64,000 nucleotides of DNA from NCBI GenBank assembly GCA_947561585.1, contig CANNZV010001465.1:143703-207702 (forward strand), written 5' to 3'. The position numbers and the translations under genes were made by a program. Position 1 is the stretch's first letter, and each line of letters opens with the position of its first letter. Positions 24,640 to 35,939 of this stretch are shown one piece after another. The notes beneath the pieces were generated by a model, which saw nothing but the letters and a program-made list of their open reading frames with translations, was not told the DNA's origin and did not search any database. This DNA is from Caprella mutica. Taxonomy: Eukaryota > Arthropoda > Malacostraca > Amphipoda > Caprellidae.

Positions 24640-25590
24640 TCACCCAGTTGTAATTCACCCTCATGGGCAGTTCACCCGGTGGCAATTCATCCACATAGGA
24701 AGTTCAACCAGTGGCAATTCACCCACATGGGCAGTTCAACCAGTGGCAATTCACCCACATGGGCAGTTCAACCAGTGGCAATTCACCCACATGGGCAGTT
24801 CAACCAGTGGCAATTCACCCACATGGGCAGTTCAACCAGTGGCAATTCACCCACATGGGCAGTTCACCCAGTGGCAATTCACCCACATGGGCAGTTCACC
24901 CAGTGGCAATTCACCCACATGGGCAGTTCACCCAGTGGCAATTCACCCACATGGGCAGTTCACCCAGTGGCAATTCACCCACATGGGCAGTTCACCCAGT
25001 GGCAATTCACCCACATGGGCAGTTCACCCAGTGGCAATTCACCCACATGGGCAGTTCACCCAGTGGCAATTCACCCACATGGGCAGTTCACCCAGTGGCA
25101 ATTCACCCACATGGGCAGTTCACCCACATGGGCAGTTCACCCACATGGGCAGTTCACCCACATGGGCAGTTCACCCACATGGGCAGTTCACCCAGTGGCA
25201 ATTCACCCACATGGGCAGTTCACCCAGTGGCAATTCACCCACATGGGCAGTTCACCCAGTGGCAATTCACCCACATGGGCAGTTCACCCAGTGGCAATTC
25301 ACCCACATGGGCAGTTCACCCAGTGGCAATTCACCCACATGGGCAGTTCACCCAGTGGCAATTCACCCACATGGGCAGTTCACCCACTGGCAATTCACCC
25401 ACATGGGCAGTTCACCCACTGGCAATTCACCCACATGGGCAGTTCACCCAGTGGCAATTCACCCACATGGGCAGTTCACCCAGTGGCAATTCCCCCACAT
25501 GGGCAGTTCACCCAGTGGCAATTCCCCCACATGGGCAGTTCACACATCGGCAGTTCACCCAGTGGCAATTCCCCCAGAGACAATTCGCCG
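24640..25590. repeat. 32-bp minisatellite (15 + 17 half-units)
   Basis: About 30 units, each made of TTCACCCAGTGGCAA (15) and TTCACCCACATGGGCAG (17). At about 25110-25190 the 17-bp half-unit is repeated alone. Edge units vary (CAACCAG at the left; CCCCC and CACTGG at the right). Since 32 is not a multiple of 3 and the unit has no stop, long ORFs are open in all three forward frames; these are by-products of the repeat. The array runs directly into the palindromic element. Confidence 0.95.
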
Positions 25591-26490
25591 TGCACCAAGT
25601 GTTTAAAGTTGGCGTTCACCAGAAATTCGTCACCGTTCAGGCAACGCCGTATACGCTCGACCACCGCTAATATTCACTCCTACTGCTCCGAATGTTTTGA
25701 ACTGCACAAAATATTACAAGCATTAAGGAGCGTTAGTTTTCCGCTCCACCACAGCCCCAAAAACGACCAGTCAAAGCTCGGCACCATTAGACGCAAGTTC
25801 GTGAACGCTTGGGTCTGCAAGGCCAACGCAGAAATCATAAATGCTGGACCATAACTGCTTCGACAGCATTATACGTAGCATAAACTTTGATTGTCGGTTG
25901 AAAGCGTTCATCGTGGACACGAGTTTGTTGAAATTGTCTCAGGCGTTCAAGCAGTGATTCATTGCGGTGATGAAATTTGGTTGACGTTTGCAGGGAGGTC
26001 GCACAGCGCCATACCGCCAAACCAACGCTAGCACCCTTTAGGCCAACTCGATAGCAACGCCAGCTTCAGCGGTGCACCGTTATGGCACCACTCTCGTAAT
26101 TCGTAAATATTAACAACGCTCTACCAAATCTTGTACAACATTTAATCACCGCTCGGGCTAAGCTGGCGAAGGACCGTTCAGGATTTATTCATTGGCCTAG
26201 CAGAAAAAAGCATCCACGAACTTGCGTCTAGCGGTGCCAAACCTTTACTGGGCGTTGTTGGGTGATGGTGAACTTTGGGTATAGAAAAACAACTGCTCCT
26301 CAACGCTCGCAATGTTTTGTGTAGCTTATAACCTTCGGATCATTGAGGGAACATAAGTGGTGGCCAAACGTATACGGCGTTGCTGTAACGGGGACCAACT
26401 ATTATGAACGGTAACGACCGGTGATAAATTTTTTTCACCGCTCAAGGATCGCCCCATCAAAGTTCGGGCGGTGTGACCTAGGCCTTAAAT
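25590..26490. repeat. ~900-bp palindromic (foldback) element, copy 2
   Basis: Imperfect inverted repeat centred near 26040. CAACGCCGTATACGCTCGAC near 25639 answers AAACGTATACGGCGTTGC near 26367; ACGCAAGTTCGTGAACGC near 25791 answers CACGAACTTGCGTCTAGC near 26214. Its right end (GGTGATAAATTTTTTTCACC then GCTCAAGGA) is the inverted counterpart of the left end of copy 1. Both copies lie directly beside a short-period minisatellite of different sequence. Confidence 0.85.
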
Positions 26491-26775
26491 TACGTTCAGG
26501 CAACCGTAACTTCACCAGCTGCTAAGTTATATCAAAAGATTAATAATTTGATATAGTTGAGGTTCAATTTTACCATCAGAAGATAGTAGATTTTAAAAGT
26601 AGTTTATTAGAATTAAATGTTCAATCCAAAATATTACTGGAGAGTGAGGTATATTTAGTTCAGCTCAATCGATTATTATAAAGATAAGCATAATTGTTAG
26701 AGATTATTCTAATGTAGGTAAGTATTCTAATTATGAAAATGGTTGAATACCTAGAAAGAAACTACCTAATGTATG

Positions 26776-27000
26776 TATTATCAGGGAAACAAATTATGAA
26801 TACAGTTAGAATATAAATTACAAAAACCGTGGATTTTTCAGTCAATACTTTGAGATTTGGCACCGTTGCTTAGGATAAGCCCCACCTTTTCGTAGTAACT
26901 GGAAAAAATACCAATAAGTTAATAGTAAATGACAATACAGGTAACAATTAGTGAATTTTGCTGAATATTCAAAGATGGTATCAATTTAATTAAGTTGTTT
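26776..27000 (+). repeat. Dispersed repeat family A, copy 4
   Basis: Starts TATTATCAGGGAAACAA, with AAAACCGTGGATTTTTCAGT, GTTGCTTAGGATAAGCCC, TTTTCGTAGTAACTGG and a degraded ACAATTAGTGAATTTTG. Same subfamily as the copy at 15337. Confidence 0.85.
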
Positions 27001-27473
27001 ATTAATATTTGAACATATACTTTAAATTATTTTGGTGAGTAAGTTTCAAATTCTTTATCAATTCTTTCGAAAATTCCAATAAATTTAATTTGTAGCATCG
27101 TATATTATATTTTACAACTCTTAACACTGAATAGCATCAGCTCAATAACTAAGAGACTATCAAAGGCAGGATATCTTAAACATAAGAATAATTCTTTCGA
27201 TCAAACTGTATTACACATCTGAACCTAATGGAATATCGCTAAAATGATCGAAATACTGCAAATCTATCCAAAATACAGGTTTCATGATTTTTAGCGGTGT
27301 AGTGTATGGTCAAATTTACCAAAGGTTCTGTTTGCAATATATCGATATTCGCAATTTCGTTATATATATATTATATAATCCTCAAACTTGTTTTTATTTC
27401 TGATATATAATTCATGAGCTATATCACTAGTCGGGCGTGCACAGCTCGTAAATTTTATCGTATTTATTATTTT
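27001..27473. other. AT-rich stretch, nothing recognised
   Basis: Includes a TA dinucleotide run near 27361-27377. No gene seen. Confidence 0.5.
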
Positions 27474-27780
27474 TAACGCTACTTGCAGTTTATAGTATAG
27501 CGCTAGTGATATGCTCTTCAACTACGAGGTCTTACAATTTTGTGTTAGGTGGGGCCATAGGCTTAAAACTATCCCCTCTTCATTTTCCTCTTCAATTCGT
27601 AAGTGAAGCCACCGGTGCTTGTGTCATTTTAATCATATTCCTTTATAGTAGCATTTCTGTATCCATGAGCTCAGTCACTGACTGAAGTTAGTGACTTTAT
27701 TCATTGAGCTACTTTCCATTATGACTGCTTTTTAAAGTTCCTTGCATTTGTTTTGCATTTTGTTCCGATGTAACGTAAAA
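27474..27780 (-). repeat. Dispersed repeat family B, inverted copy
   Basis: TAACGCTACTTGCAGTTTAT at the start, then CTTCAACTACGAGGTCTTAC, AGCCACCGGTGCTTGTGTC and TTCTGTATCCATGAGC. The far end is degraded (GATGTAACGTAAAACC). Confidence 0.85.
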
Positions 27781-28749
27781 CCACCAAATTCATAATTTAA
27801 ATTTAATCACAAAATTCTTGGATTGGAAATTTACTTTAAAGGAACAGAAATTGAAGATAGTATTTATTTTGCAATCATCTAAGAAAAAATTATGGAGACT
27901 TGAGAATCAGAAATCCAATATTAACCTTGTCCCTATGATATTCTGATCTGGCAACTGTCCTTGTAGACAATCATAGGAGTTTTGTATTATTTCGAGTACC
28001 TAATTGTGTATGATGCTGAAATTTCATCAATTTTCCCAATTATTAGCAAATGTGCAACACCTAAAAATCGCAATTTTTATTTTTGAAATCTTCATCTATA
28101 AATCTATAACTATTGACCTAGATCATAGATAGTTTTGAAATATGTATATTTAAGGTTATACTATAACTAATGCCAGTTATGAGTAATGCCCTAGATTTAT
28201 ACATTTAAATTCATTGACCTCAATTTTTTAATTGGCAGCTACACAATTACAATGTGTGGAAAAGAAAAAGGCATCTACCAAATTTACAGATTTGAATTGA
28301 CTAGATGTTTAGTTCTATTAAGCCGATATTAAAGATGAGCTCATAGGATATAAGAGTTCTATTTAGTTGTGGATTCAATTTTATTATTACTACTTAATTT
28401 GAATCCAGATTAAATAACTTGCTGAAGAATAATTTATTTACTGAAGTAAATTAAGATTTAGTTTCATAAAACTGAGACATTAAAATCTACCGAGAAGAGA
28501 TTCTATAGGTGGCTCGAAAACAATATAGGGTGTTCCCATTGTAATGGGTGGCTCGAAAACTAGGAATCGAATCTTTAAGGTAAAAACTATATTAGTATCA
28601 TATAAGTCTATAAGAGTTAAAATATTAGGATAAAGAATCAACTGTTGACGAAATATTTGTTACAAATAAAATACATTTCAAATCGAAATAAATTGAAACA
28701 CACTTAATTATGATTGAAAGATTGTTTTACGGGAAATCGGTATTGAGTG
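27781..28749. other. AT-rich stretch, nothing recognised
   Basis: A short direct repeat, GTGGCTCGAAAAC, occurs at about 28511 and 28551. No gene seen. Confidence 0.5.
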
Positions 28750-28925
28750 AAAACAGAAACTCATCATAGAATGGAGAACGAAAGGAGACAAGCACCGTTA
28801 ACTGCACTTACGGATGATAGAGGGAATTGAAGAGGTGATAGTAAATGAAATATACGTCAAAAATTTAAGACCTTGTAGTTGAAGGACATAAACATATTGC
28901 TCTCCTATAAAACTACAAGTTATAA
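28750..28925 (+). repeat. Dispersed repeat family B fragment
   Basis: Landmarks GACAAGCACCGTTAACTGCA, GAAGAGGTGATAGTAAATGA and TTAAGACCTTGTAGTTGAAG align with the 3' half of the fuller copies. Confidence 0.75.
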
Positions 28926-29499
28926 TTCAATTTAATTAAGAAAAATATCAAAATTAATTCACTAATAATTGGAATATAAATTAGGTTATAACAATGAAAC
29001 TACCTATCTAGTGTATATGTAACTAACCGTACACTATAAAACTTTAAATCTTTCGCTCTAAGGAGCCATCTCCAATTCGATCTTGGCCTTTCAGTCTGAT
29101 CACTCTAACCTAGGTCTTGACTTTTATTGTCTGACCGCTCAAAGTATTAGGTACAAATCACCTAATTTGCTAGAGCTCTGCTATAAGCTAAAAAAATTCC
29201 TTTCAAATTTCCTTTCAAATTTTTTTGTAGAACCGGTAACACATTCATTAAAAATTACTTTCTTGTCTTCCATCAGAGTCCACAATAAAGCGAGGTCTTG
29301 TTTCAATTATTCTTTAACCTATTTCATTAAAACTCTGATATAAATCCTAACATAGTTGTATATATGTTCACGCAATAAGTTCCAAAGCTACCAGTTTTTA
29401 TGGGTAGGTAGAGGAAAAAATGCCTCAGAAGAAAAAAGTCCCCCGAAGAAAAAAAAACCAACACAACAAGAATCGAATATATGACAGTATTTCTTTTTT
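28926..29499. other. AT-rich stretch, nothing recognised
   Basis: An 86-codon ORF at 29083-29343 shows no recognisable domain. No RNA gene seen. Confidence 0.45.
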
Positions 29500-29812
29500 T
29501 ATTTTAGCAGTGGTTCAACGTCTGCTTCGGAACCAAAGAAGCAGTCAGAAAGAAAAGTGGCTCTATAAACCAAGTCGAATATCACAGTCGGTGACAAGTT
29601 CATGGATACAGAAAAACTACTCCGTGAATGTAGTCACTTACCAAGGAATGGAACAAAAAGGGACACAAACACATGTGGCTGCACTCACGGATGGAAGAGG
29701 AAAATGAAGAGGTGATAGTTAATGATGCCTAAGAGCCTTCTCAACACAAAATATAAGACCTCGTAGTTTAAGAGCATAACCCTCTAAAACTGCGGGTAGC
29801 GTTAAAAAATGA
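29500..29812 (+). repeat. Dispersed repeat family B, internally deleted copy
   Basis: TTTTAGCAGTGGTTCAACGT starts it; AAGAAGCAGTCAGAAAGAAA, ACTACTCCGTGAATGTAGTC, GGATGGAAGAGGAAAATGAA and CTCTAAAACTGCGGGTAGCG follow. It lacks the GCTGACGTCAA part seen at 31562. A 95-codon ORF overlapping it is fortuitous. Confidence 0.85.
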
Positions 29813-30019
29813 TATTTATCATTCATGGTAAAATTGAAAAAAAGACTATACACAATCCAAATTACAACATTTCGGGGGATCAAGGTAATTGTAATAGTAA
29901 TTGTCATGCTATTTCCTCTTAATATTACTCCTAAAAAAGGAAGAAAATATCAGAAAGAAAACGAGTATTTTTAGTATCAAATTACAACGACACATTGAAG
30001 AAAAACATTGGTTAAACAA

Positions 30020-30445
30020 TACAAGAAACGTAAGTTGTAGACCATGGCCCCTGGTGCCAGCCTTCGATACTATTGTTTGTCCTTGGTTGATTGTTTTTGA
30101 TTCTTGTGTACATATTGTACATTTTCATTTTGAATAATGGACTTCTTCTAGATCTTCTTTGCATTCTTCCTATGTGTGAGTCTTCGAAGTAGTCTATTAC
30201 ATCAATAGCGTTTTCTGGCATATTGTCTGCAACAGCTTCAAATGCTTCAACAACAATTTCAGAGGACAAAAATCCAACGCAGGAATCATTCGCATTTTCA
30301 GGAAAAACGCACCATTATTGGCATATAATGTGGAAAGCTCTGATTTTTGTATCTTCCTGTATATATTCTGACACAGGTGGAAAAATCATCCTCTTACATG
30401 GACATCGGAAACACAGATTCAATGCTAGTCTGTATGACTTTTTCA
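30020..30445 (-). pseudogene. MULE-type transposase relic (FLYWCH-associated type)
   Basis: The minus strand encodes pieces of the transposase type found with FLYWCH zinc fingers in animals (Phantom-like Mutator elements). Reading from 30445 down: EKVIQTSIESVFP; then, after a frame change, FHLCQNIYRKIQ and KMRMIPALDF; then, after another, EAFEAVADNMPENAIDVIDY, FEDSHIGRMQRRSRR and PRTNNSIEGWHQG, the highly conserved C-terminal TNN..EGWH motif. Homology stops abruptly near 30055. At least two frameshifts and one stop make it inactive. No 16-bp repeats flank this copy. Confidence 0.75.
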
Positions 30446-31561
30446 TGGTCTATATATAATCAATATGCTTGACAGTTACAAGTATTCGTTCAAATTTTTA
30501 ATTTGTTTTGATAATAATGTATATGATTTATTTCGTTTGATTCGGGTGTAAAGAGTAAATACAGGGAGTTAATTTCCATTAATGGAGGCATGTACGGTAC
30601 ACATTTGAGAAAACAGATACGGTGTTGAGTCAAATGTTCCATCCATATACCAGTCTCTGTGAAATTCAAGATGCTCTAAATTCTTCGTTCTACCAAAAAT
30701 TAAAATTCTGATACGAATCAGACTAGAATCATATAAAAGAAAAGGGACAGAATTCTTTATAAATTTAAATTAGTCTGGTATAATTAGAGATTCTATATTC
30801 AATGGTAATAGAACTTGATCAAGATTTCTTATTCTGCACTGCCTCAAATTTCCTATAAGATGTTCAACCTTTGGGAGACTTGAGCGTCTGATTCTTAATT
30901 ATTTGATGAGGAGGATCACGAGTAGTGGTAGCTTTGGATTTTATAGTTTGCAAGACGAGCAGCATTTCAGCACTGTATCGTCACCATGTGTATGCTCATT
31001 CACTTTTCCGATTACCTTCTCATCCTGGATTTTAACTCTCGCTTTACATTTTGATTTTGAACGACTCAATTCACATTCAAATGACACTACACAATTCGCT
31101 AAATCTTTTTGCTTGACGTAAACGAAACCTTCAAATCAAAGTTTTTTGCCACCTTTAATTGTTTGTTGTTATCCATTCTATGGTATTTAAGTTTATTTTG
31201 GAATGGAAATAAACGATGAGATTCAGTTAATAAACTCATTATATCAAAAATTCAACCTGTAAAAATCTTACCTCTTAGTTATCTTTTAAGGATTAAATTA
31301 AGGATTTTTAACAATCAAAGGCACAGATGTGATGTTTAAACTATGCAATTTAGTTAAATATGTATTACCACTACAAGTTAAAAAAGGATTAAGCATATTT
31401 AACTCTTCATATATATTCCACAACTACAGTGACTACAAAGCACAAAAAATTAATGTTTCTTTATATGCATTTTGCTTGTGACTAATGAACATATGAGTTA
31501 AGATTTTATTTAATAAAATATTCCCTTTACAGCTTGTATAATAAGAAAATGAAAATATTTT
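30446..31561. other. AT-rich stretch, nothing recognised
   Basis: A 72-codon ORF at 30903-31121 has no recognisable domain. Confidence 0.45.
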
Positions 31562-31945
31562 ATTTCAGTAGGGGTTTAACGTCTGCTTCGGAACCATTGG
31601 CCATATCGCTGACGTCAAAAGGAAATTAAATACAAGGGACTGGAAGAACAGTCAGAAATGAAAGTGGCTCCATGAACAAAGTCACCTACCAGCGTCAGTG
31701 ACAATGCTCATGGATGCAGAAAAGCTACTCCGTGAATGCAGTCACTTACCAAGGAATGTGACGAAAATGGACACAAGCACCGGTGGCTGCACTCGCGGAT
31801 GGAAGAGGAAAATGAAGAGGTGATAGTAAATGAAGCCTACGAGCCTACCTAACACAAAATCTAATACCTCGTTGTTAAAGAGCATAACCCTAGCGCTATC
31901 CTCTAAAACTGCAAGTAGCGTAAATAAAATGATAAACGAAAATGA
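31562..31945 (+). repeat. Dispersed repeat family B, reference copy (~385 bp)
   Basis: Most complete copy in the window. Starts CAGTAGGGGTTTAACGTCTG, then CTTCGGAACCATTGGCCATA, TCGCTGACGTCAAAAGGAAA, ATGCAGAAAAGCTACTCCGT, CACAAGCACCGGTGGCTGCA and AAACTGCAAGTAGCG at the end. I find no pol III B box and no clear terminal inverted repeat, so I cannot assign it to SINEs or MITEs. No transposase sequence is present. Confidence 0.88.
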
Positions 31946-34900
31946 AAATATAAAACTGAACAAAGCAAAAGCAAATAGAAGAAAACCAAAAGTGAAGATT
32001 AATTATATCAATAAAGGATATTACGTCTACAACTCAACGTGATGTTACCAAAGAATTTAAAAATAAAGAAATTACAAAAAACTAACGGTAGAAGATTACC
32101 CATTTAAAATTATATTAGTCTTATTACATCCATAACTTTTTGTGTCAATAATCAAGCTTTTATGCGTTTTTGTGTCAATATGCACTATTCAAATTATTAA
32201 GGTTCAAATACGGACTGTTTGTTCTATTTTAATAATGCAAACTTAAACCACATTTCAGGATCCACGTGACGTCACACTCTTCGTAGGGTGTTCAGGATGG
32301 CTTGAGGAATTCCTGCGCACGAGCATACCTGTTAAGTTATTATACTATGGTAGCTACTGACCTATAAAGAAAATAACTATATTAGAAGCGTCTCACACGC
32401 ACATCCTCTCTCTTCCATGAATTTTGTTATACTGACTTGCATATCATTGAATCATTAAATTATTGATTTCATTGGTCTGTGACTGACTGGTCTGGGTAGC
32501 GCCAACTTTTGTCACCAATTTAGCCGCTGCTATGCTTCCTCCATCTTTATATACACTCATTGACGTCACCATGGATCTCAAGCCTCATTATAACTGAGTT
32601 CAAAGAGCTGAAATGACACTCCAGCACTTCTCACCTGACCATCACTGAACACACACACCTTGGTGCTTCATGTCTCCACTGATGAAATATCTAAATCCAT
32701 ATTAATTTGATATTAAAGATTTTCTGCAAAAACCCAACGTTCTACACTGACTGTCAAACCCTTGAGGACTATTTAGCCATAAATGGCGAGAAATTGACGA
32801 GAAGTTTTTGTTAAATAGTTTATCATGAGATTTCCTATAATTATTTTGAGGGAAGGAAGAAATTTTGAAGAAAATTAACTTCTTTTATAGAGCTGGAAAG
32901 AGAAATAAAAATGGAGGCATTGGAGAAATAAAAACGTAGAATAGTCTATTCTGAAATTTGAATAAAATATTATGCAAATAGAGTATCGTAAATAAATTAT
33001 TAATGGTAATAAAATCTATTGGTTGAATTTATAGAATGCTCAAATCTTGATTTAGTCTGTATTTGATATACATGCCCTTCGACGTGTTATGTTATAAAAG
33101 TAAACTATTAAAGCAACAATATTTACGCAAAATTTGATTAGCAGCACAAACGGGCAATATAGAGCATATTTACAAGAAGTTCAATTTTTTTTAATGTAAT
33201 TAAGCCTGTAGCTCAAAATCAAAGTAGTTTTTTGTGTAATTTCAATTCTATGCTATTGAAGTAGTGTGCTGAGCAAAATTATTAGAATTGTTTTATTTGT
33301 AACTGAAATACTAAACTTTTTCTTGACACCAGACTTTGAAACATTTGAAACGGATCACATTGTTTCAATTCAAGAAAAGTACTAAATCAACAGCAAAGTT
33401 TTATTTAACAACTTCAATATCAAGACTGAATCTTCTCCAACCACTTGCTAGTAGACTTATGCGGTAGCTTAACCTCAATCCTTGTTGATCAAACAACTTC
33501 ACATCCACGTACTCTACTTAGTTGTTGCCTGTGAAGAACTGCCTAACACGCTTGTCATTGTCAAACTGCGACACTATTCTGAGAGAGTTTGTTTCAGTTC
33601 TGAAATCAATCTTTGCCGGTTATACCTTCAAGAAGATATTCAGGTCGCCTGTACTTTGAGGATGGATAACTGTATATAACTATTCTGGTAATAAGGTGGA
33701 AATTCGTAGCTCTTGGTATTGACAACTATGACATTTTTTTCAGGTTGACTAACTGTAATGACTATTTCGGTATAATCTGAAACTCTTCAAACAATTTGAT
33801 GAAATAGCTATCTGTATTAGAACAGGCCGCTTCATAATTGACAACACGAATGAATAATTCAATGAGAGAAAGTATAATCTATATCCTCAATTTAAATGCA
33901 AAATTGTTTCTTGTATAAAAATTCAAAAACCATTATTTTTTATTTCCTAGTAATGGTCATGCGATTTATTTTGAATTTGTAAAAGTAAATTTAACTGTCA
34001 TGTTGCTCTCTATCTTCTCTATTCTGAAAGATAAATCCATCTTTGAGAACTCTTATGCCTGCAATCACACGTTGCAAGCATTTGGGTCATGTCACCAATT
34101 ATTCAAATCTGATTTCAACTATCCTCTTAATTCAGACTCTATCAGATTGACAGGTTCTTGCAATCTATTTTGAAAAATTCCACAGGCGCAGTCATTTACA
34201 GATATTCCGTGTGACCAATCTGTAAGAGTCTATGGCAACTTTCAGCAGATCTAATTTATCACGTAACTCCTTACATTTAGATAACTATAATCAGATCACA
34301 GAGGAGGTGGTGTTAGAGTACTTTTAATAGGTGTTATGGTAATACAGAATGTTAAATTTAAATCATCTTGGCATGTTTACCTTCTTCAAACGTATTGGTA
34401 GTATGCTGCGATTCTTTCCACAACATGTTTAGAAACAAGAATGCTCCTTTGAGTTTTAGAAGTTGAGCAGCCATTTTGATTAATATTAAAAAGTCCATTC
34501 TGTGATTGTTGAAGCTGCATAGAATCCACTAAGCCTTTGTTTAATATTTCAAAATCTTTATTCTAAAGAATACATATCCTAATTGTAGGAAAATGAAGCA
34601 TTGATTTCAAATGGCTCTGTGATTAAAACACAAATTGATAGACATTGGTATCTAATTACAATAGATCGCAAATCTTATGTCATAACTAACTCCCGTATGT
34701 TGAAAAAGATTGAATTTCCCTCTCAAACCAGTCTTCGTTAATTTAAATAGTGTCTCTCGTGTCTGAAAGTACACGTTCTCTTTACTTGTAACAAGAACTT
34801 TTATTACTGATCTCTTTTCTATTATGGGACCGAATTCATTGATTAATTATGCGATAATCATTGTGGTTAAACTGGCTACTAAAATTGTAACCAGTGTTTT

Positions 34901-35480
34901 GCGTTTATTATTTTAAGAGTGTGCAGTGAAGCGAAGCGCTCAATTCTTTTACTTAGAGATTTGCAAATGATAGGCATTACATTTTAATTAGATTGCCAGT
35001 TTTGCTCAGCCTAAAAAGGTAGGTTTAACAAGACAATATTTCTGGATAGGAGTCTTAAGATAACTTCTATTGGTGCCTAAACAGTATCAGAAAAAATATT
35101 AATATTATGCTTAATATTCATTATAACATTATTTAGTAAAATCAAATATTATTTAATAATAGAGTAATTTTTTTCTACCTTTTCACTGTGTAAGAAGGTA
35201 TTGGAGTACCTTTTACACCGTAGTAACATCGTCTTCTGGTTCAAAACAAGCCTAGAGTAAATGACAGAGACATAAAATTGCCCGATCATGCTATTATTTC
35301 ATATTAACAGTTACCTTTTGGTATATGACTTATGATAGCGATAGAAAGATACAATAACTAATTATCTTTTAAGTTGCAGATGTTACTTCTATCTAAGAAG
35401 AACTGTTAACTGTATAGACATCACTATTTTACGTATCCAACTTTTTTTAAAAGGCCCCTGCTAGAAGAAGCAGACCTTCT
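31946..35480. other. Long AT-rich intergenic region
   Basis: No convincing gene. CACGTGACGTCAC at 32263-32275 overlaps an E-box with a CRE palindrome and TATAAA follows at 32363, but no ORF of note lies downstream. AGAGATTTGCAAATGATA with ATTACATTTT near 34958 resembles AGAGATTTGCAAACGATA near 37858, possibly one diverged repeat. Confidence 0.45.
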
Positions 35481-35571
35481 TTAACACGTTCCCCGAGTAT
35501 TGACCCAGCGGTGGGTCAAGCATGGTCACTCCAATAACGCTTGTTGACCCACCGGTGTGTCAATACGCATT
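35481..35571. repeat. Possible piggyBac-like terminus
   Basis: TTAACACGTTCCCCGAG is followed by an imperfect palindrome: GTATTGACCCAGCGGTGGG against CCCACCGGTGTGTCAATAC. TTAA plus a CACGTT-type start and a nearby inverted repeat recall piggyBac ends. No transposase and no opposite terminus found. Confidence 0.35.
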
Positions 35572-35736
35572 TCTAACATGAAAATAAGGAATAGTTGCGA
35601 AATGTTTCATCAATGGATCAGCATTTCTATTGAATTGTAAGTCTAGAATTGTATATTACCGAAGAAAACACTCCAGATCTCCCAACACGGTGTATCACAC
35701 AGCACATTTTAAGTACACCAAAAAATTCTTCCGCAG

Positions 35737-35761
35737 TGACGTCATACTTGTGGTGACGTCA
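35737..35761. promoter_or_regulatory. Two CRE-type palindromes in tandem
   Basis: TGACGTCA at 35737-35744 and again at 35754-35761, each followed by TAC. Perfect CREB/ATF-type palindromes 17 bp apart. No gene start can be tied to them, and they may belong to a transposon end. Confidence 0.3.
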
Positions 35762-35939
35762 TACGCGGGGAAAGTTAAATTATTAAGAAAAATTCTTTAT
35801 TTAAACAATGAACATTAAAAAACAAAAGGTATACTTCTCTGCTCTACGATCATGGCTCCGACGACTATTGCCAATGGTAGTTGCCTCCAACAGACTGTGA
35901 GAAGCCTATAGCTGGTCACAGGGCAAACACCCAAACTGC

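Noticed and set aside
24466..25854. Three overlapping ORFs of 319-462 codons rich in HMGSSPSGNSP-type repeats
   Set aside because: All three forward frames of the 32-bp repeat lack stops, so the ORFs are expected by chance. No start context or non-repeat domain supports them.
29420..29707. 95-codon ORF with basic N-terminus
   Set aside because: Its second half is a family-B repeat copy; the frame is not open in other copies.
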